64,000 nucleotides of DNA from Pohlia nutans. Lineage: Eukaryota > Streptophyta > Bryopsida > Bryales > Mniaceae. The notes under the pieces were generated by a model, which saw nothing but the letters and a program-made list of their open reading frames with translations, searched no databases and was not told the DNA's origin. Of this stretch, positions 24,486 through 36,639 are shown piece by piece (the stretch's first letter is position 1; every line of letters starts with the position of its first letter). The stretch is taken from positions 37,167,811 to 37,231,810 of the forward strand of contig CM040085.1 of NCBI GenBank assembly GCA_022496805.1, read 5' to 3'. A program made the translations under genes and the position numbers.

Positions 24486-24849
24486 TTAATGTGCATAGCA
24501 TTTAGTAATTACATGTACTGTCTCTACCTTCACTCCACAGTAGATGGTGTGGAATATTCTACACCCCACATTATTTCATCAGTTGCTAAATAGATAGGTC
24601 GAGGCTCAAGGTGATGAGCAGAATGCATGAAGGAAAGGCAATGGACATGAAAGCTATTGATGGCTGCTTCATACCAGCCATATGCGGCAAGATGTGCGTG
24701 TGTTATGGTAAGTAGCATGGAAAAGGCAATTTTATTTAAATCTCTACAATGCAAAAGGAAAACATGTAAGAAAGTGAGGCAATGCAAAAAAAGAACAATT
24801 GAAAATTTGCGGCAAGGAAGTGCATGCATTTTGTAGTGCATGCATTTGA

Positions 24850-25172
24850 AGCAACCATTCTTCTCTTAATAGTCCCTTTTCTTCTTGGAGGACTTTGCAG
24901 CTCTAAGGGTGTTTTTAATAGTAGAGGGCATTTCCATCTTAACCCTTAGTAGACATACTAAGCTCCACGGGTTTACTTTTTTGGGGAGAATCTTACTCAT
25001 AAATTTTACTCCATTGAACCAAATGGGGGTTTTTTAAATGCCAAAATGAACATATTTAACACATCTATACTTCTTAGGAATAGAACAAAAGTAAATTAAA
25101 AAGAGAATCATACTTAAAATGGAGCCTAAATGATATTTAGGGTGTGGGAATCATGAAAGCCATGGTCTTTAA
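24850..25172. repeat. Fragment D of the dispersed segment
   Basis: Matches 5440-5765 in the same orientation and resumes after the element at 25173-25728 with GGGTTAATGTG. Confidence 0.7.
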
Positions 25173-25728
25173 CTCCTAAACATCCAACTATCCAAAAATG
25201 GACGATGTATAGAGATGAAGTTTTTTTTCTCATCCGTCTTTGACTTTTGGCAGAGTGAAGTTTTTTTGCGAATTTTTAAGATTGTTACAGAGGGATTGTT
25301 GGTGAAAGATTTAGAAAATTTAAAATTGTTAAAATTTTAAGCTTATTACACGTTAAAGTGACTCACCAAATTTTTTGAAGATCTTGGTTCAAAAGTGCTC
25401 TTGGAAATATCAACTCATAATATTAAGCAACCAAAAAATCCCCAAAAATCACTACACTTGAAGTATTACATTTCAACCCATCGCAACAAATTTCATTCAT
25501 AGATTATTAGTATCTTGTTCGTAATCAAATTACAAAAGAATTTTAAATTTCAATGTTCAAATTTTATACAAAATATTGGTGATACCAATCATAAATCTAA
25601 CTATATGGATAGAATCTAAAATTCATAACGTACCACTCTTATTCGTACATCAAGTTCAAAATATCTCTCCTAGTTTCATTTTATAATGGATCTTTGTACT
25701 TCTCTAATGCTAGAGAGGGGTGAAGAGG
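25173..25728. mobile_element. TTAA-target element 3 (556 bp) with empty site in copy A
   Basis: Left end CTCCTAAACATCC, flanked by TTAA (25169-25172, 25729-25732). Copy A reads TCTTTTAAGGGTTAAC at 5751-5766 with a single TTAA, the empty site. The right end GAAGAGG is diverged from the consensus. Internal words ATAGAATC, CAATCATAAATCTAAC match elements 1 and 4. Confidence 0.8.
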
Positions 25729-26563
25729 TTAAGGGTTAATGTGCCCCTTAGTTGACATGTTTTTTTATTGGTGAAGCTTATGTTCATGACATAGGTGGTC
25801 ATGTGGGGAGCCAGTGGTGTGATAGTAGGCAACGGCCTTTTTTTTTCTTTCATTCATATAGCCAAATTGGCGACGTACTATTTTGGAGTGGAATTAGAGT
25901 AGTTAGAATAAATTATTTTCATCTATGTATTTATAGTATTTTCATCCAAACATGCATTTTTTAAACCAAAACTAGCAAATTTATAAAAATATCTAAAACA
26001 CAAGTGATGAATTTCTTTGGAAAAAGTGGGAATTTAGCACTATAATATTCTCTTCACAAGTTGGTAGGCCGTGCCAACAAAGTTAAAGTGAATGAATTAT
26101 CACCAGGTGGCTCCATCTGTATTCATGTGGCTAATCACAACAAAGGAGATTGAAAAAAAAATCGGAATAATCACCTAAAGCTCTCCACCGTCGTATGATG
26201 CGTGGTCTGATCACTAGATGTGCCCTAGCCCTAGTAACATCATTGTGACTTGCTACGGACCACTTTTGCTAGCCTTGACATCCGCCTACAACGTACGCAT
26301 TTGCCTACTCCTAAGCCCACTTTATCTTTTTTATTTTTGCAGCGCTTATTGTAGATCTATGTAGTAGCTAGCATTGTACTCCATGCTCTTGTCGCTCTAA
26401 GCATTGTTGGTCGCCGTTTGACGTAATTGCACCGCCAGCTTTGCTACTTTCAAAATGCATATGACGGCCTGTTGGAGCATTCTTCAGCAAATGAATTTAA
26501 GATTTTCAGCGTCTCTTGATTTGCAGTGCTTGTAGTATGTTTGTTTGATTTTGAGCTTTAGGG

Positions 26564-28250
26564 TATGGCCTCCTCTAAGCGCCAACTAGGGAAGGTGCGT
26601 ATTTTGAGGTCTGTCTTGTTTAGTTATGACTTTATTTTATTTTTATTAATTTCCCTTGTTCATCGTTTTGTAACATTGCTCTATTGTTGCGGTTTTAGGG
26701 TGAACGAGGTGATCTTTAATGTCCAAAAATAGAGGGATGAAGCTGGTGCAATTGTTACTTCCTCCCAGCCTATCGTATCAAATATTTTGAGAGCAACTGG
26801 AATTTTGCCTCTATTGGCCCATTGACACATGAGGGTGATCGGGGGCACTTAACTACCAAAGCTCTACAATCATTGCAGATGCGGGAGAGAAGAGAATGCT
26901 CATTATCGGCATGTGGATCCGCCAATAGTGTCAATGCGGCGCCCAAAGAGTTCATCAACATTTCTAAGTCAGAGACGGATCTACAACAAACAATGAACGG
27001 AAAAGGTGTCGTTGAAGTCGTGCTGCTCATTTTGCATTCACAATCTATGACTGCTGCCACTCCAATTGTGTTCGTCTCAAAAACCAACCTGACATGAGAG
27101 GATGAGATCCAACAACCTCCATTGACAGCTATGAAAGGCCAACGTTTTCAAGAATCTTAGGCGACTAAATTCCCATGGGCCAAGAAATTCATTAGCAATG
27201 ATGGGACTTCGTGTGTTGTAAAGTGCATATTTTGTTCGCGGATTGAGGGCCGAGCTCACTACATTGCATTGAAGAAAGATTACTTTCACAACCACGAAGG
27301 ATGGCGGAAGGCTCTAAAGCAATTCCACAAGAAGGGATCATGAACGGAGAGTGGTACAAAGATAAGAGTAACGAATATTTTTGCAACAAATGGTTGTATG
27401 CCTCTTTGTACAAGGCGACAATCGCTTAGTAGCTTCAAAATGTCCCACTTGATCTCGTGAGCAACAAGAAGGACTAATTTGCATATATCTACCTCTTGTT
27501 GTAGAATGGAAGGCCAATGTCCAATTATCCAAGTATGAGAGACTTGTAGAAATTTGTATGGATTGTCATGCCTTTCAAGCATTGCTTTAAGTAGTGAGGC
27601 AGAGGAATTGCAGAGAGTTTGCATGCGGAAGTGAAGTTGTGCATTCAACATGCATTACATATATGCTACTATTTTTCATTGACTTGTGACAAGACTATCA
27701 CTGTCGATCATGTCACATGCATTTCTCTGCATGTTTATGTCATAAAAAATTGTGTGAGGATTCCTTTGTTGTTGTGTCTGAAGTGAGTCCATGGAAGTGG
27801 ATCAACTAATAATTAACTAATGTGATAATATCCATTTTGAGAGGACTAAATGGGTTGAATCTTGAGCAAATTCAGTTGAAACTAGTTAATTTTGGAGCTG
27901 ACCGGGTTAGCATTTTCCAGGAATGTAGGACTAGAAAATAGTGCAACTCCAAAAATCTTACGCTCCTAATGTAGTTGCTATCCATTGTGCTGTACATTCA
28001 ACTAATCTTGTTGTCAAATCCCTAGCGTGTTTTGTCATTGTTAGTAAACTTCAAGATCTTCTCAAGGCCTTGTATTCGTACTTTATCAAAAGTCCCAAGC
28101 GTTACCTAGAATTCACCAAACTAGTTGCCCTCATAGAGTCAAAGGGGAATTTTTTTGAAGGATGTTGATACTCATTGGATCAGTATGTTAAAGCCCATGA
28201 ATCATATTCTATCCGGAAAAGACGGCTAGGCCTCAGTATTCTTCTTTGTG
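26564..28250 (+). pseudogene. Broken hAT-like zinc-finger transposase gene
   Basis: Fragments in order on one strand: a possible first exon MASSKRQLGK (26564); FPWAKKFISNDGTSCVVKCIFC (27166 on), resembling the N-terminal BED-like finger; IPLLLCLKL and GLNLEQIQLKLVNFGADRV (27750-27910); VVAIHCAVHSTNLVVK with SKLQDLLKALYSYF (27967-28090), resembling the HC.AHRTNL region of plant ZNF862-like hAT-derived transposases; then DVDTHWISMLKPMN (28163 on). Stops (for example 27341) and frameshifts (around 28150) break it, so no transposase can be made. Assignment rests on motif memory, not a search. Confidence 0.6.
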
Positions 28251-28984
28251 TAATTAGGAGATATAGTTGGATATAGTTGCACTTGTCCCTCTTTTAGAGG
28301 CAGTTTAATATCTCATAAAGTTTACACAACTACAAGATGTTTTCATATATGGCCTAGTTTGAGCTCTCCAAACAACTTACGATCCAGTGGACCCATGGTA
28401 ATTCATTTACTGTAGCTTTTGGTATATACTCTAACTTAGGTTATTTAATTATTTGATGTATTTGGCACAATTGAATACTTAGTGTGGTTTAACCGTAAGC
28501 GTTAGGGTTCAATTGATAGAATCGCCATAAAGAACAATTTGGATGATTTGTGTAGATTTGTATGATTAAAAAATTCCTTAGCAATTAAATTTGCATTTGT
28601 TTCAAGTGTGATTATAGTTCGAACTGCGTGCACATGTTTCTATGGAATTAATAGTGTGATGGCTCAGTTGTAGCCCTAGTTTGTGCAAGATGATCCGTAA
28701 GACTCAATTTTAGAAGAGATGTGGCCGTGGTGCCTATTTGTGGTTATATAAAAAAATTAGGACCTGATTAGATTTTTAAATTATTTCAGATACTTTAAAA
28801 TTTAGATATATTTAGTCTTAGAGTTAATTTAAAAGTTAGTCTTGGAATTAGACCAATAGTTAGTTTTCTGGTTGAGTTGAATGAATGTGGTATAGACGCA
28901 AATGAATATAGTTTTTGAGAGCGTGATAACTTCTTCTCCTCTCTCTTGATGTGTATTCTTTTTTTTTTTCTTTTTTTTTTCATA

Positions 28985-29500
28985 CTAACCCACATAATTG
29001 TAAGAGAACTTGAAGAATGATAGCGAGAGGATCGTGAAGAATTAAATTGAGAATTTTTGGAAGGCTGTAAATTAGATAGTTGACTTTCCAAAAAACCTAA
29101 GCGCATTTCAATTGGATGAAGAACAAAGTGGTGGCGGTTGTAGAAATGTTTTTGTTGCGTAGTTTTGAAGATGCGATTTAGAGGGCAAGATCAGGAAGAA
29201 CACGAAGAATTTGAAGCTGAGTTTTATAAACTGGTAGATCGTACAATAAGATTTTTCAAAAAGTCTAAGCATACTTCAATTAGATCAAGGACAAGGCGGT
29301 GACAGTCGTGTTGGTGGCAGAAGGTTTGTTGCCGCGTAATTTTGAAGGTGCAACTTTAGAGGGCGAGATCAAGAAGACCACAAAGAATTTGAAGTTGAGA
29401 TTCTACAAGCTCATGAATCGTACAGTCAACTTTCCAAAAAAAACTTAAGCGCACCTCAATTGGAGCAAGGATAAGGCAGTGGCAGAAGTTTTGGAGGCAA
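28985..29500. repeat. Degenerate tandem repeat, period about 170-180 bp (3 units)
   Basis: The word CTAAGCGCA or CTTAAGCGCA preceded by ACTTTCCAAAAAA recurs at about 29095, 29263 and 29442. Between them GAGGGCAAGATCA / GAGGGCGAGATCA and GAAGAATTTGAAGCTGAG / AAAGAATTTGAAGTTGAG align. Such arrays are common in untranslated parts of plant Ty3 elements. Confidence 0.65.
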
Positions 29501-29799
29501 GAGGTCTGCCATTGGAAAAATAGAGGTTTTATTTATTTTTCTTCTTTATTTATTTATTTCCTTTTTTGGCTTGTGAACCGTCAAGACGGTCCACTTTAGT
29601 AGTAAATCGTTACCGCTATGATTTTGATGTATTTTGTATTTTATATTGTTCTAACCGGGACATTTTAGCTGATTAGAGTAATTCCCGGCTTTGTGTGCAT
29701 TTGATTTGGTTTTGATTGCCCAATTTTAGGATTTCCTTTTGTCTAGGTAATTTTAGGTATTTATTTATCTCTAACTATTTAACCGTTGGATTTTGGGCG

Positions 29800-30475
29800 T
29801 TTGAGCCATTTGCCCTATTATTTTATTCTATTGTTCGGATCTATTGTTGTGGCCTACTATTCTAATCCATTCCTTTAGTCTAGTTTATTAGGCCATTAGT
29901 TTATTTCGCTCTATTCTTTTGGATTATTAATTTAGTCTATGATTTGCCTATTATCTTAGTCTATTGCTTTAGCCTATTAATTCGATCTATTATTTGGTCC
30001 ATTATTTTCGTACACTAATTAGTTTACTCTTTGAGTTCACTAATTTAGTCTATTGTTTTAGTTTATCCATTTAGACTATTCTTTTATCTATTCTTTTGGT
30101 CTATTGCTTTATTCTATTATCCTATCCTATCCTTTTATTCTATGTTTTTAGCCTATTATTTATTCTATCCTTTTAGCCTACTAGTTATTCTATCATTTTA
30201 TTCCCTTATTTATTCTATTAATTTAGCCTACTATTATTCTATCTTTTTTAGCCTATTCCTTATTCTATTCCTTTGGTTATTATTTTAGTTGATTAATTGC
30301 CTATTATTTTAGCCTATCAATTTGGTTTATTATCTAGCCTATTATTTTAGACTAGTATTTTAGACTATTATTCTAGTTATTATTTTGACCTATTATGTGA
30401 GTCTAGTTGCTTAGGCTATTCTTTAGTTTATTACTTGGATTGATTAGTTTAGCTTATCATTGTAATTGCTTAGCC
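29800..30475. repeat. Low-complexity CTATTATTTTAG tract
   Basis: Dozens of imperfect copies of a unit near CTATTATTTTAGC, roughly 12-14 bases each, over about 670 bp on one strand (pyrimidine-plus-A rich). No element ends are evident. Confidence 0.8.
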
Positions 30476-30786
30476 TAAGTGGGCTTTGTTATTCTCTTGG
30501 CAAGTTAGGGGTGACTCCTTGTGCTCTTTGGGTGAAGAGGGAGTTTAGTGGGTGATTGATTTGTGGATGACAATTAGTGAATGGGCATTAGTTGGATGGA
30601 TGTAGCTTTGGGGTGGGATTTTGAATCTCACCCCTGTCGATAAGCGAGACCCAGTTAGTTAGTGAGTGTGCATTGGGAGTTTGAGAGAGACGGAGGTTTT
30701 GGATCTAGATCTAGAGTATTTTTTAATGCATTGAGTTTTGTGGCTTGGGAGTGTTTTGTTTTGAAAAGAGTTTTGAAAAACCATTA

Positions 30787-31091
30787 AAGTCGAGGCACCT
30801 AAAACCGACCAGGTACCCAAAACCAACCACCCAAGATTCTTGCCTAATTTCTAGATTTTCAAAGGGAAGATGTACCTCATTTGTACATTAGAGTATGTAA
30901 TCGGTTTTAGGTAAACCTATGACTTTCACTTTGAAAATTTGTACTTATTCAAATAATTATCAAAAAAATTAAATTAAACATGAAAACTATTTACTTTCTT
31001 ATTGCTAAAAGAGGAAAACACTTAAAATATCGATTCATCTATCCCATGTATAGTGAATGTCTTAACTGATCGGTTTTAGGTGCCTCGACCT
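30787..31091. mobile_element. MITE with TA target, TCGAGGCACC ends (305 bp)
   Basis: Ends AAGTCGAGGCACCTAAAAC and TTTTAGGTGCCTCGACCT, flanked by TA. Body is shared with 63087-63382 (TTTCTAGATTTTCAAAGGGA). Tc1/mariner-type by target. Confidence 0.82.
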
Positions 31092-31179
31092 TAAATATTG
31101 ATTGCAGCGAAGAAAACTAGAGAAAAAGTATTATTGTCTTTGATTAGGATTGAGGATTTGGGAACGGTTAGGGAGTAGT

Positions 31180-31380
31180 TGGTGTGCCTGGCCTAAGTAC
31201 AGGAAGGTACAGAAACGAGCACAACTGCGGCTGCTGTGGCGAGGAAGGCCGGAAGCTGCTGGCTTGGCGAAGGGCGAGCTGCAGCGCTCCAGAGTTCCAA
31301 CGACGGAATCAAGCGGTGTCGGGTAGAGAGGGTTTTGCTAAGGGAAAACGCAGAGTTCCTAGCTGCAACTAGTTTAAGTA
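31180..31380. other. GC-rich island, possible retroelement remnant
   Basis: Abrupt GC-rich block in AT-rich DNA. Its 18-base word GCGGTGTCGGGTAGAGAG (31313-31330) recurs at 33423-33440 beside the chromovirus fragment, suggesting both are parts of related long terminal repeats or leaders. Confidence 0.4.
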
Positions 31381-31479
31381 CAAGTATTGGGGGAATATCA
31401 AAGTGAAAATTGTTGTTTGTACCTTTAAAATACTAAAAATTATGTTTTACATTATAAAAAAAAAAAGCCGCATGAAGGT

Positions 31480-32240
31480 TTGAACCCTCAAAACTACTGT
31501 CGACACTCAAATGAATGCCACAAATGCATTACTACTCCAAATTAAGCTTGCTATGACTTTTTGGAGATCCAACACAAAACTACACAAGCTGTAAAAGTTT
31601 CAAAAGAAAATAATTTACCATTTTTTAGTTATAGCGTGTTGAAGTCTGAAACTCCAAATATTGACGGCAGCTGTACATATCTCCATTTCAGGACGCATAT
31701 CAGCTTCATAAACGCTCCAAATACGTGGTGCCATGACTTTTTGGAAAACTGACTTTTCTATCTACGTTGTGTACAAATCTTGGCTCAAAAGTCCATACTG
31801 TCTGTTTTCTACACTTCGTCAAAATTAAAACTCTTATATTGAGCGGTAGTTTTACACCCTCATACGTCTAAACGTGTATCTTTTACGTCCTAACTCCAAA
31901 TCAAGATTTTAATAACTTTTTAAAAAGCCACAAACATAATACATACATTTACCAAATCTTAAAAGAAACTAACCGTTATACAAGTTTCTACAAACGTTCA
32001 AAGTCCCTGCACTCGAATTCGGACGGCAATAGAACCTCTTTCACTCCATAAAGCATAACTTCCTCATACAAACTCCAAATGAAGCGCGCTATACACCATT
32101 GGAATCCCAACAAGAAAAGGAACATGCTCACAAATTTTCATTACAATCCAAGTTATACACAGAAAGCTGTTCCACCTCAAACACACGGGAAAAAAACTCC
32201 AAACTAAGGGAATGGAGAGAAGAGAGCATGGTCTCGGGAG
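31480..32240. repeat. Degenerate tandem array, period about 178 bp
   Basis: The motif CTCCAAAT followed by ...ATGACTTTTTGGA recurs near 31534, 31711, 31890 and 32070 (spacings about 177, 179, 180). Secondary matches such as GACGGCA and CTTTCACTCC or CATATCTCC also keep register. Confidence 0.7.
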
Positions 32241-32244
32241 AAGA

Positions 32245-32287
32245 AGCCCCCCCCCCCCCCCCCCTTTATCTTGCACAAGGGGGGGGG
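32245..32287. repeat. Poly-C (20) / poly-G (9) hairpin
   Basis: Twenty C from 32245 to 32264, a 14-base spacer, then nine G from 32279 to 32287. It can form a C:G hairpin or four-stranded structures; read-length errors are likely here. Confidence 0.85.
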
Positions 32288-32642
32288 ACACATCAGCCCA
32301 AGATAAGCCTAATGGGCATCTTTAATTCTATTGGATGACCCAAACACCCCCATAAATCTATCCTCTCACTTATTTTAATGAAAAACCTCAAAGAACAAAA
32401 AGAAGGGTAAAACAACCTTCACCCTTCTTTTTAACAACTATCAAAAGGCAAATAAAATAACAAATTTTATACTAAGAAGAAGCTTCTAGAACATTATAGA
32501 AGCTTCTTGAAAACTTATGATAAGAACAAAGAATCCCTGAGAAGTTTCAAAGTCGTAAAAAGTCAAAGATTTGTCGCATTGTGACTGCAACATATTCGAG
32601 TTGTCTTTCACGAGGTAAATGCGTCACAGGTCCTTGAAGCCA

Positions 32643-32966
32643 TCAGTAGTGACCAACACCTTCCACTTGAGACCATGCGTGAACCTCCGTATCTTCGTTG
32701 TGGAAACAACCTGCAAAGATTGCTTCTGTACGACTTTCAGAAGCAGGCTCCACTTCGAAAACGATTATCAATGATCTAATACTTGGCATCCTTTGACGTC
32801 TTCTTGGTTCATTTGGTTCTTCTTCTCGTGGTCGTCGACGCGAGCTACCTGGCCTCCTCTCTAACTCTTCAAGACGTTGTGAGAGTTGCGGTTGTTCAAA
32901 AGATGGTTCCTCTAACCCATGTCTTTGCAAGTCTCCAAATACCCGAAGATTGGACATTGCAAACAA
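32643..32966 (-). pseudogene. Possible retroelement gag-like N-terminal fragment
   Basis: Open stretch of 107 codons rich in charged residues: LSQRLEELERRPGSSRRRPR then REEEPNEPRRRQ. Charge and arginine-rich tail resemble N-termini of plant Ty3 gag proteins, but no capsid or zinc-knuckle motif follows. It lies on the same strand and just downstream of a chromodomain fragment, the order expected if two elements or a deleted element abut. Identity is uncertain. Confidence 0.3.
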
Positions 32967-33121
32967 ATGTATGCTACCATGTAAAAATATAACTATAGAG
33001 AAGTGATGGTCCTAGCAGGGTTCTTCTCCTTTTTATATTGAAACTTCGTCACTAAGAAACTTTATCTAGAAGCTAAGAGATGTTAAAATATTGAACAGGG
33101 TTTAGATTTCTGAGGATATCA

Positions 33122-33334
33122 TCAATAGAACTCTTGTACCCTTTTCGGCGCATTGATTAGATTTTCTGCCGGCTCCCACGTTCACTCATTAATGTCATAG
33201 CCGCTCCAATGCACTAAATACTCTAACTCTCCCCACTTGCGCCGTGAATCTAGTACCTTTTCTACCTCGTATTCTTCGTGATCATCGATTTCAATACTAG
33301 GTGGCGGACTATGCACTCTTCTATGAAACTTCCC
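33122..33334 (-). pseudogene. Ty3 chromovirus integrase C-terminus with chromodomain (broken)
   Basis: Minus-strand reading KFHRRVHSPPPSIEIDDHEE leads into a chromodomain: EYEVEKVLDSR, LEYLVHWSGYDINE, then an in-frame TGA, then TWEPAENLINAPKRVQEF and a stop. The pattern EYEVE..LDSR, YLV.W.GY, TWEPAENL is that of the chromodomain closing integrase in plant chromoviruses, where it steers insertion. No reverse transcriptase, RNase H or integrase core lies upstream (toward higher coordinates), so only the tail of pol remains. The GC-rich block at 33400-33780 replaces it. Confidence 0.85.
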
Positions 33335-33399
33335 TATTAATTTCTTCTTTAAGTGTAATCAAAACTCATTAAAATATTAATATTATAAGTTTTTACATA

Positions 33400-33780
33400 A
33401 TATAGCCGTTTACAACGCGACAGCGGTGTCGGGTAGAGAGGAGCGCGCTCTGAGAATTCGCGGGGAATCTGGCTGCGACACGATGACCAGATAGCTTGGG
33501 AGATCGGTCTTGTCTTCAATTCTTGTACTCTTCAAATCTTCAAATCTCTTCCCAGTCCTATCCTGCAATGGCTCTAAAAGGTTTAAGGGTAAGGGTGGGG
33601 TAATAAGAAACCACGGGCCTCGGACGGGTAAAACGGGACGGCCAGACCACGAGCTGAAACCGTCCGAAAGATGGCTCCTAAATTTCAAACCTACGGTGAC
33701 CAGCAAACGTGCCTCACCGGTGGGAACAACATAAACACGACCGTGTGGGTGATCAATCCCACTTCGCCGCAACAAAGTTT
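33400..33780. other. GC-rich block next to chromovirus tail
   Basis: Contains the repeated word GCGGTGTCGGGTAGAGAG and GGACGGGTAAAACGGGACGG. Open frames here follow from base composition. Probably part of a retroelement end. Confidence 0.4.
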
Positions 33781-33803
33781 ACAAAACAAAATTGAAAACA
33801 ACT

Positions 33804-33886
33804 AGCCTCCAAAACCGGCTGGGAATAACAATAAAAGACAACGAGCCTCCAAAACCGGCTAGGAACAACAATAAAAGACAACGAGC
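33804..33886. repeat. 40-bp direct repeat, two units
   Basis: AGCCTCCAAAACCGGCT starts at 33804 and 33844, each followed by GGAAYAACAATAAAAGACAA. Confidence 0.85.
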
Positions 33887-34029
33887 CACAAGCCACAACA
33901 CACAAATGTTCTCGTCTTCTCGTCTTGAAGTCTTCAAATCTTCTTCCTTTAAAGTCTCAAAGTGTTTAAAAACACAAAGAAACCTTCAAGGCAATCTTCT
34001 ATTGTGGCTGCGAGCTTCTAATTGATGCT

Positions 34030-34900
34030 ACAGATGGCTCAAGTCTCCTAAAGCTAAGTATAATAGCTTTTTGAAAAGCTAAAACAACAAACTAACACTC
34101 CTCAAAATTTCAATTGAATCTAAGTTACTGTCCAAAAGTTATAAGAGAGTAAAGTGGAAGCTTTATTTTTCTTTTGACAACCAACCTCCGCCTCTTTATA
34201 TCTTCATAACTTTTGATCTAAAGCTCTTACATACAAGTGCAATAGCATTTTGGAAAGCTAATGCAAACTACTACAATATGTATAATTTTTATAGAAACCC
34301 TAAACTCTGTCCATAAGTTATGACTAATAAAAGTTTCGGTCTCTTTATTTTTAGAGAGTTTCAACCTCTCAACTTCAACACACAACAACTCCTTCAATAA
34401 AACTCCAAATGGATTGAGTGATAGCAATCTGAAGAGCTAATCTTATAGGCTATCAGTCCTGTAGATTTCAAAAGAAATTATCATAGTGACCAAAAGTTAT
34501 GGTCCTCGAAGTCTTAGCTTCCTTCTTTCCAAAGGCAGTCAACCTCCAAGCCTTCACACCTTCATAACTTCCTCCTCGGAACTCCAAATCATAAAAGTAA
34601 TAACTTTTTGGAAAGCTATTACAATGATACATACACTCTCAACATTGCAAAGCAAGTTGATACACACAACAAAAGTTGTGGCTCGTCGAAACCTCTGCCC
34701 TCTCAATGGACGGCCAAGGGTTTCCACAAACTTCCAACCTTCACAACTTTTGCAATACAACTCCAAATTCAACTTATAAGATCAATTCGGAAAGGTCTCA
34801 TTACAAGGAACAATCTCTCAAAATTTCAATTTAAACAAAGTCTTGCTCAATGAGCTACATCAAGTCGAAATTCTGCCTCCAAAGCTCTCACTATTCACAC
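34030..34900. repeat. Degenerate tandem array, period about 175 bp, second block
   Basis: Units mark themselves by CTCCAAAT or equivalent at about 34048, 34219, 34404, 34580 and 34758, each followed by GCTTTTTGGAAAGCTA-like words. Same logic and similar period as 31480-32240, with the GC-rich/chromovirus block between the two arrays. Confidence 0.7.
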
Positions 34901-35159
34901 ACACAAAAAGACTCCCGACAATCTTCAAAACCCCAAGACCTCACTAAATCTCATTCAATCAAAGGTGGCAGTGGGGCACATATGCCCATGCTCCCCTTTG
35001 AAGCTTCAAAGAAGGTACTTTTTCCCCCCCTTCCTATTCACACCTTTCAAACCACCTAATCCTTTGATGATTTAATTAAAACGAAAGACAAACTATATGT
35101 ACTATTTTCATTCCGCTACTCCATTCATTGAAAATACAAAGCTTAGAGCATATATGTAC

Positions 35160-35920
35160 ACGATGGAAGCATTTCCATCACGACAGCGGGGTTCGAAGGC
35201 GACCAAGTTGGGAAGCACGGCATTTACGGCGGTCACGGCGACTACAGGCGCTGTGGGAACAGGCGGAGTGAGGCTGAGGATTGTAGACGGCAAATTCCAA
35301 GGACCGGCGACTACAGCGATGAAGAAGAGCACGGCCAGGCGGGGCGATTCAGGCGCAGCCTCAGCGAGCGCAAAAGACGGAGATCACGCATTGAGGGTTC
35401 AGCAACTCCACTGACGAGCAACAGCGGCGAAAGGTCGACAGCAATTCGGCAGCTTCAGCAATCGGAGGACTGCAGCCAGCAACGACGGGTCCAAGGCGGA
35501 ATTCGCGGCAGCAACGGAGGGCCAAGGCAGTTCGGAATTCCGTGAGCAAGAGCCGGATCATCATCGACGAGGAGCAGTTAATGGAGACAACGAGGAGCAG
35601 TTAATGGAGACAACGAGGAGCAGGCCCTGAGGTCCGAGTGCAGGAGTACCAACGGAGCGGCGAGGACGACGAAGACCGGCGAGGCAGCACTGAAGGACAG
35701 CCAGCGACTCGGAGGGAGGCGACGGCATTGAAGCGGCCTTCAACAGCAGAGGAGAAGAAATCTTGGGCACGGCGGCGATCTTCAACGGCGACAGCAACGG
35801 GAGTGAGAGACGGTTCGAGGTAGCAACGACCAACATCGACAGGAGCTGTGGCTTGAGTGAAGGCCCGATCGCCATAGCCGGAGTGCAGCAGAGAGAACAC
35901 GCCCTGTCTCCTCGGGGGGT
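35160..35920. other. GC-rich island with short direct repeats
   Basis: Rich in GGCGAC, CAGCAACG and GAGGAG. A 23-bp direct repeat built on GAGGAGCAGTTAATGGAGAC sits at 35567-35622. Several overlapping frames are open on both strands, which argues for composition rather than coding. It ends sharply near 35920. Confidence 0.45.
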
Positions 35921-36639
35921 GTAGTGATATGTTGGAGTAGCAATATACGTGCGAACAAATGATAGGGTATTTTAAAAACATGGGACCAAAGAATTATAAA
36001 TGGACTTAGAGGTAATATAGGGTATCAAAAATGGCACTGGACATCTTTAAAGTACTATAGGGTATGGAATAATAGGTAATTTGGAATTATAAGTAATGCA
36101 AGCCCCTTTTCTATGAACCCAAAGTAGAAAATTACATAATGATAGCATGTGAGAAAAAAACCAAAAAAACAAGTAATACCCCCCTATAAAATAGTCGTTG
36201 TTCGCACCTATATCCTTAACTTTTTAACACACTGACCCCCTCAAGCCTGTCTTCCTCTCCGTGTGAGATTACGGAGGGAGACAAGGTGATATTACAGAAG
36301 GAGCTATCCCTCCTTCCTATCATTCATTTTTTGGGATTTTGTGTGGATTTGTTAGGTCTAGTAAGGCTAGGATGGTTGAGATAAACCTTATTACTTGAAG
36401 ATTGGTAATTTTAATTGCCTAAGAAATATTGTGTGCATTTCTTTATTTGCTCAAGTGTTGTCAATTGTGTTTGTTTGGACTTTGTTGTTGCATTGTGATG
36501 ATGTATTGAGGTTTAGGGTTCAAAAATCCCGGCGCATGGCATAGCGCGGAAGCGTTGCCGAATTTCCACCGGGATTTTGCTCTCCATCCCATTACAAAAA
36601 ACAAGTTCAATTGTGTCAAAAAATATTAGAGTACTTTGT

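Noticed and set aside
26822..27097. 91-codon frame upstream of the hAT-like fragments as a separate gene
   Set aside because: No recognised motif; it may be the low-complexity N-terminal part of the same broken gene, so I did not list it separately.
29800..30475. CRISPR-like array
   Set aside because: Units are too short, imperfect and lack unique spacers; the genome is eukaryotic.
33410..33775. 121-codon minus-strand frame
   Set aside because: Lies in a GC-rich block with repeated words shared with 31313; no start context or family resemblance.
35097..35981. Several open frames of 60-126 codons on both strands
   Set aside because: They overlap in the GC-rich island, are rich in Ala/Arg/Thr/Ser on all frames, and show no domain; composition effect.
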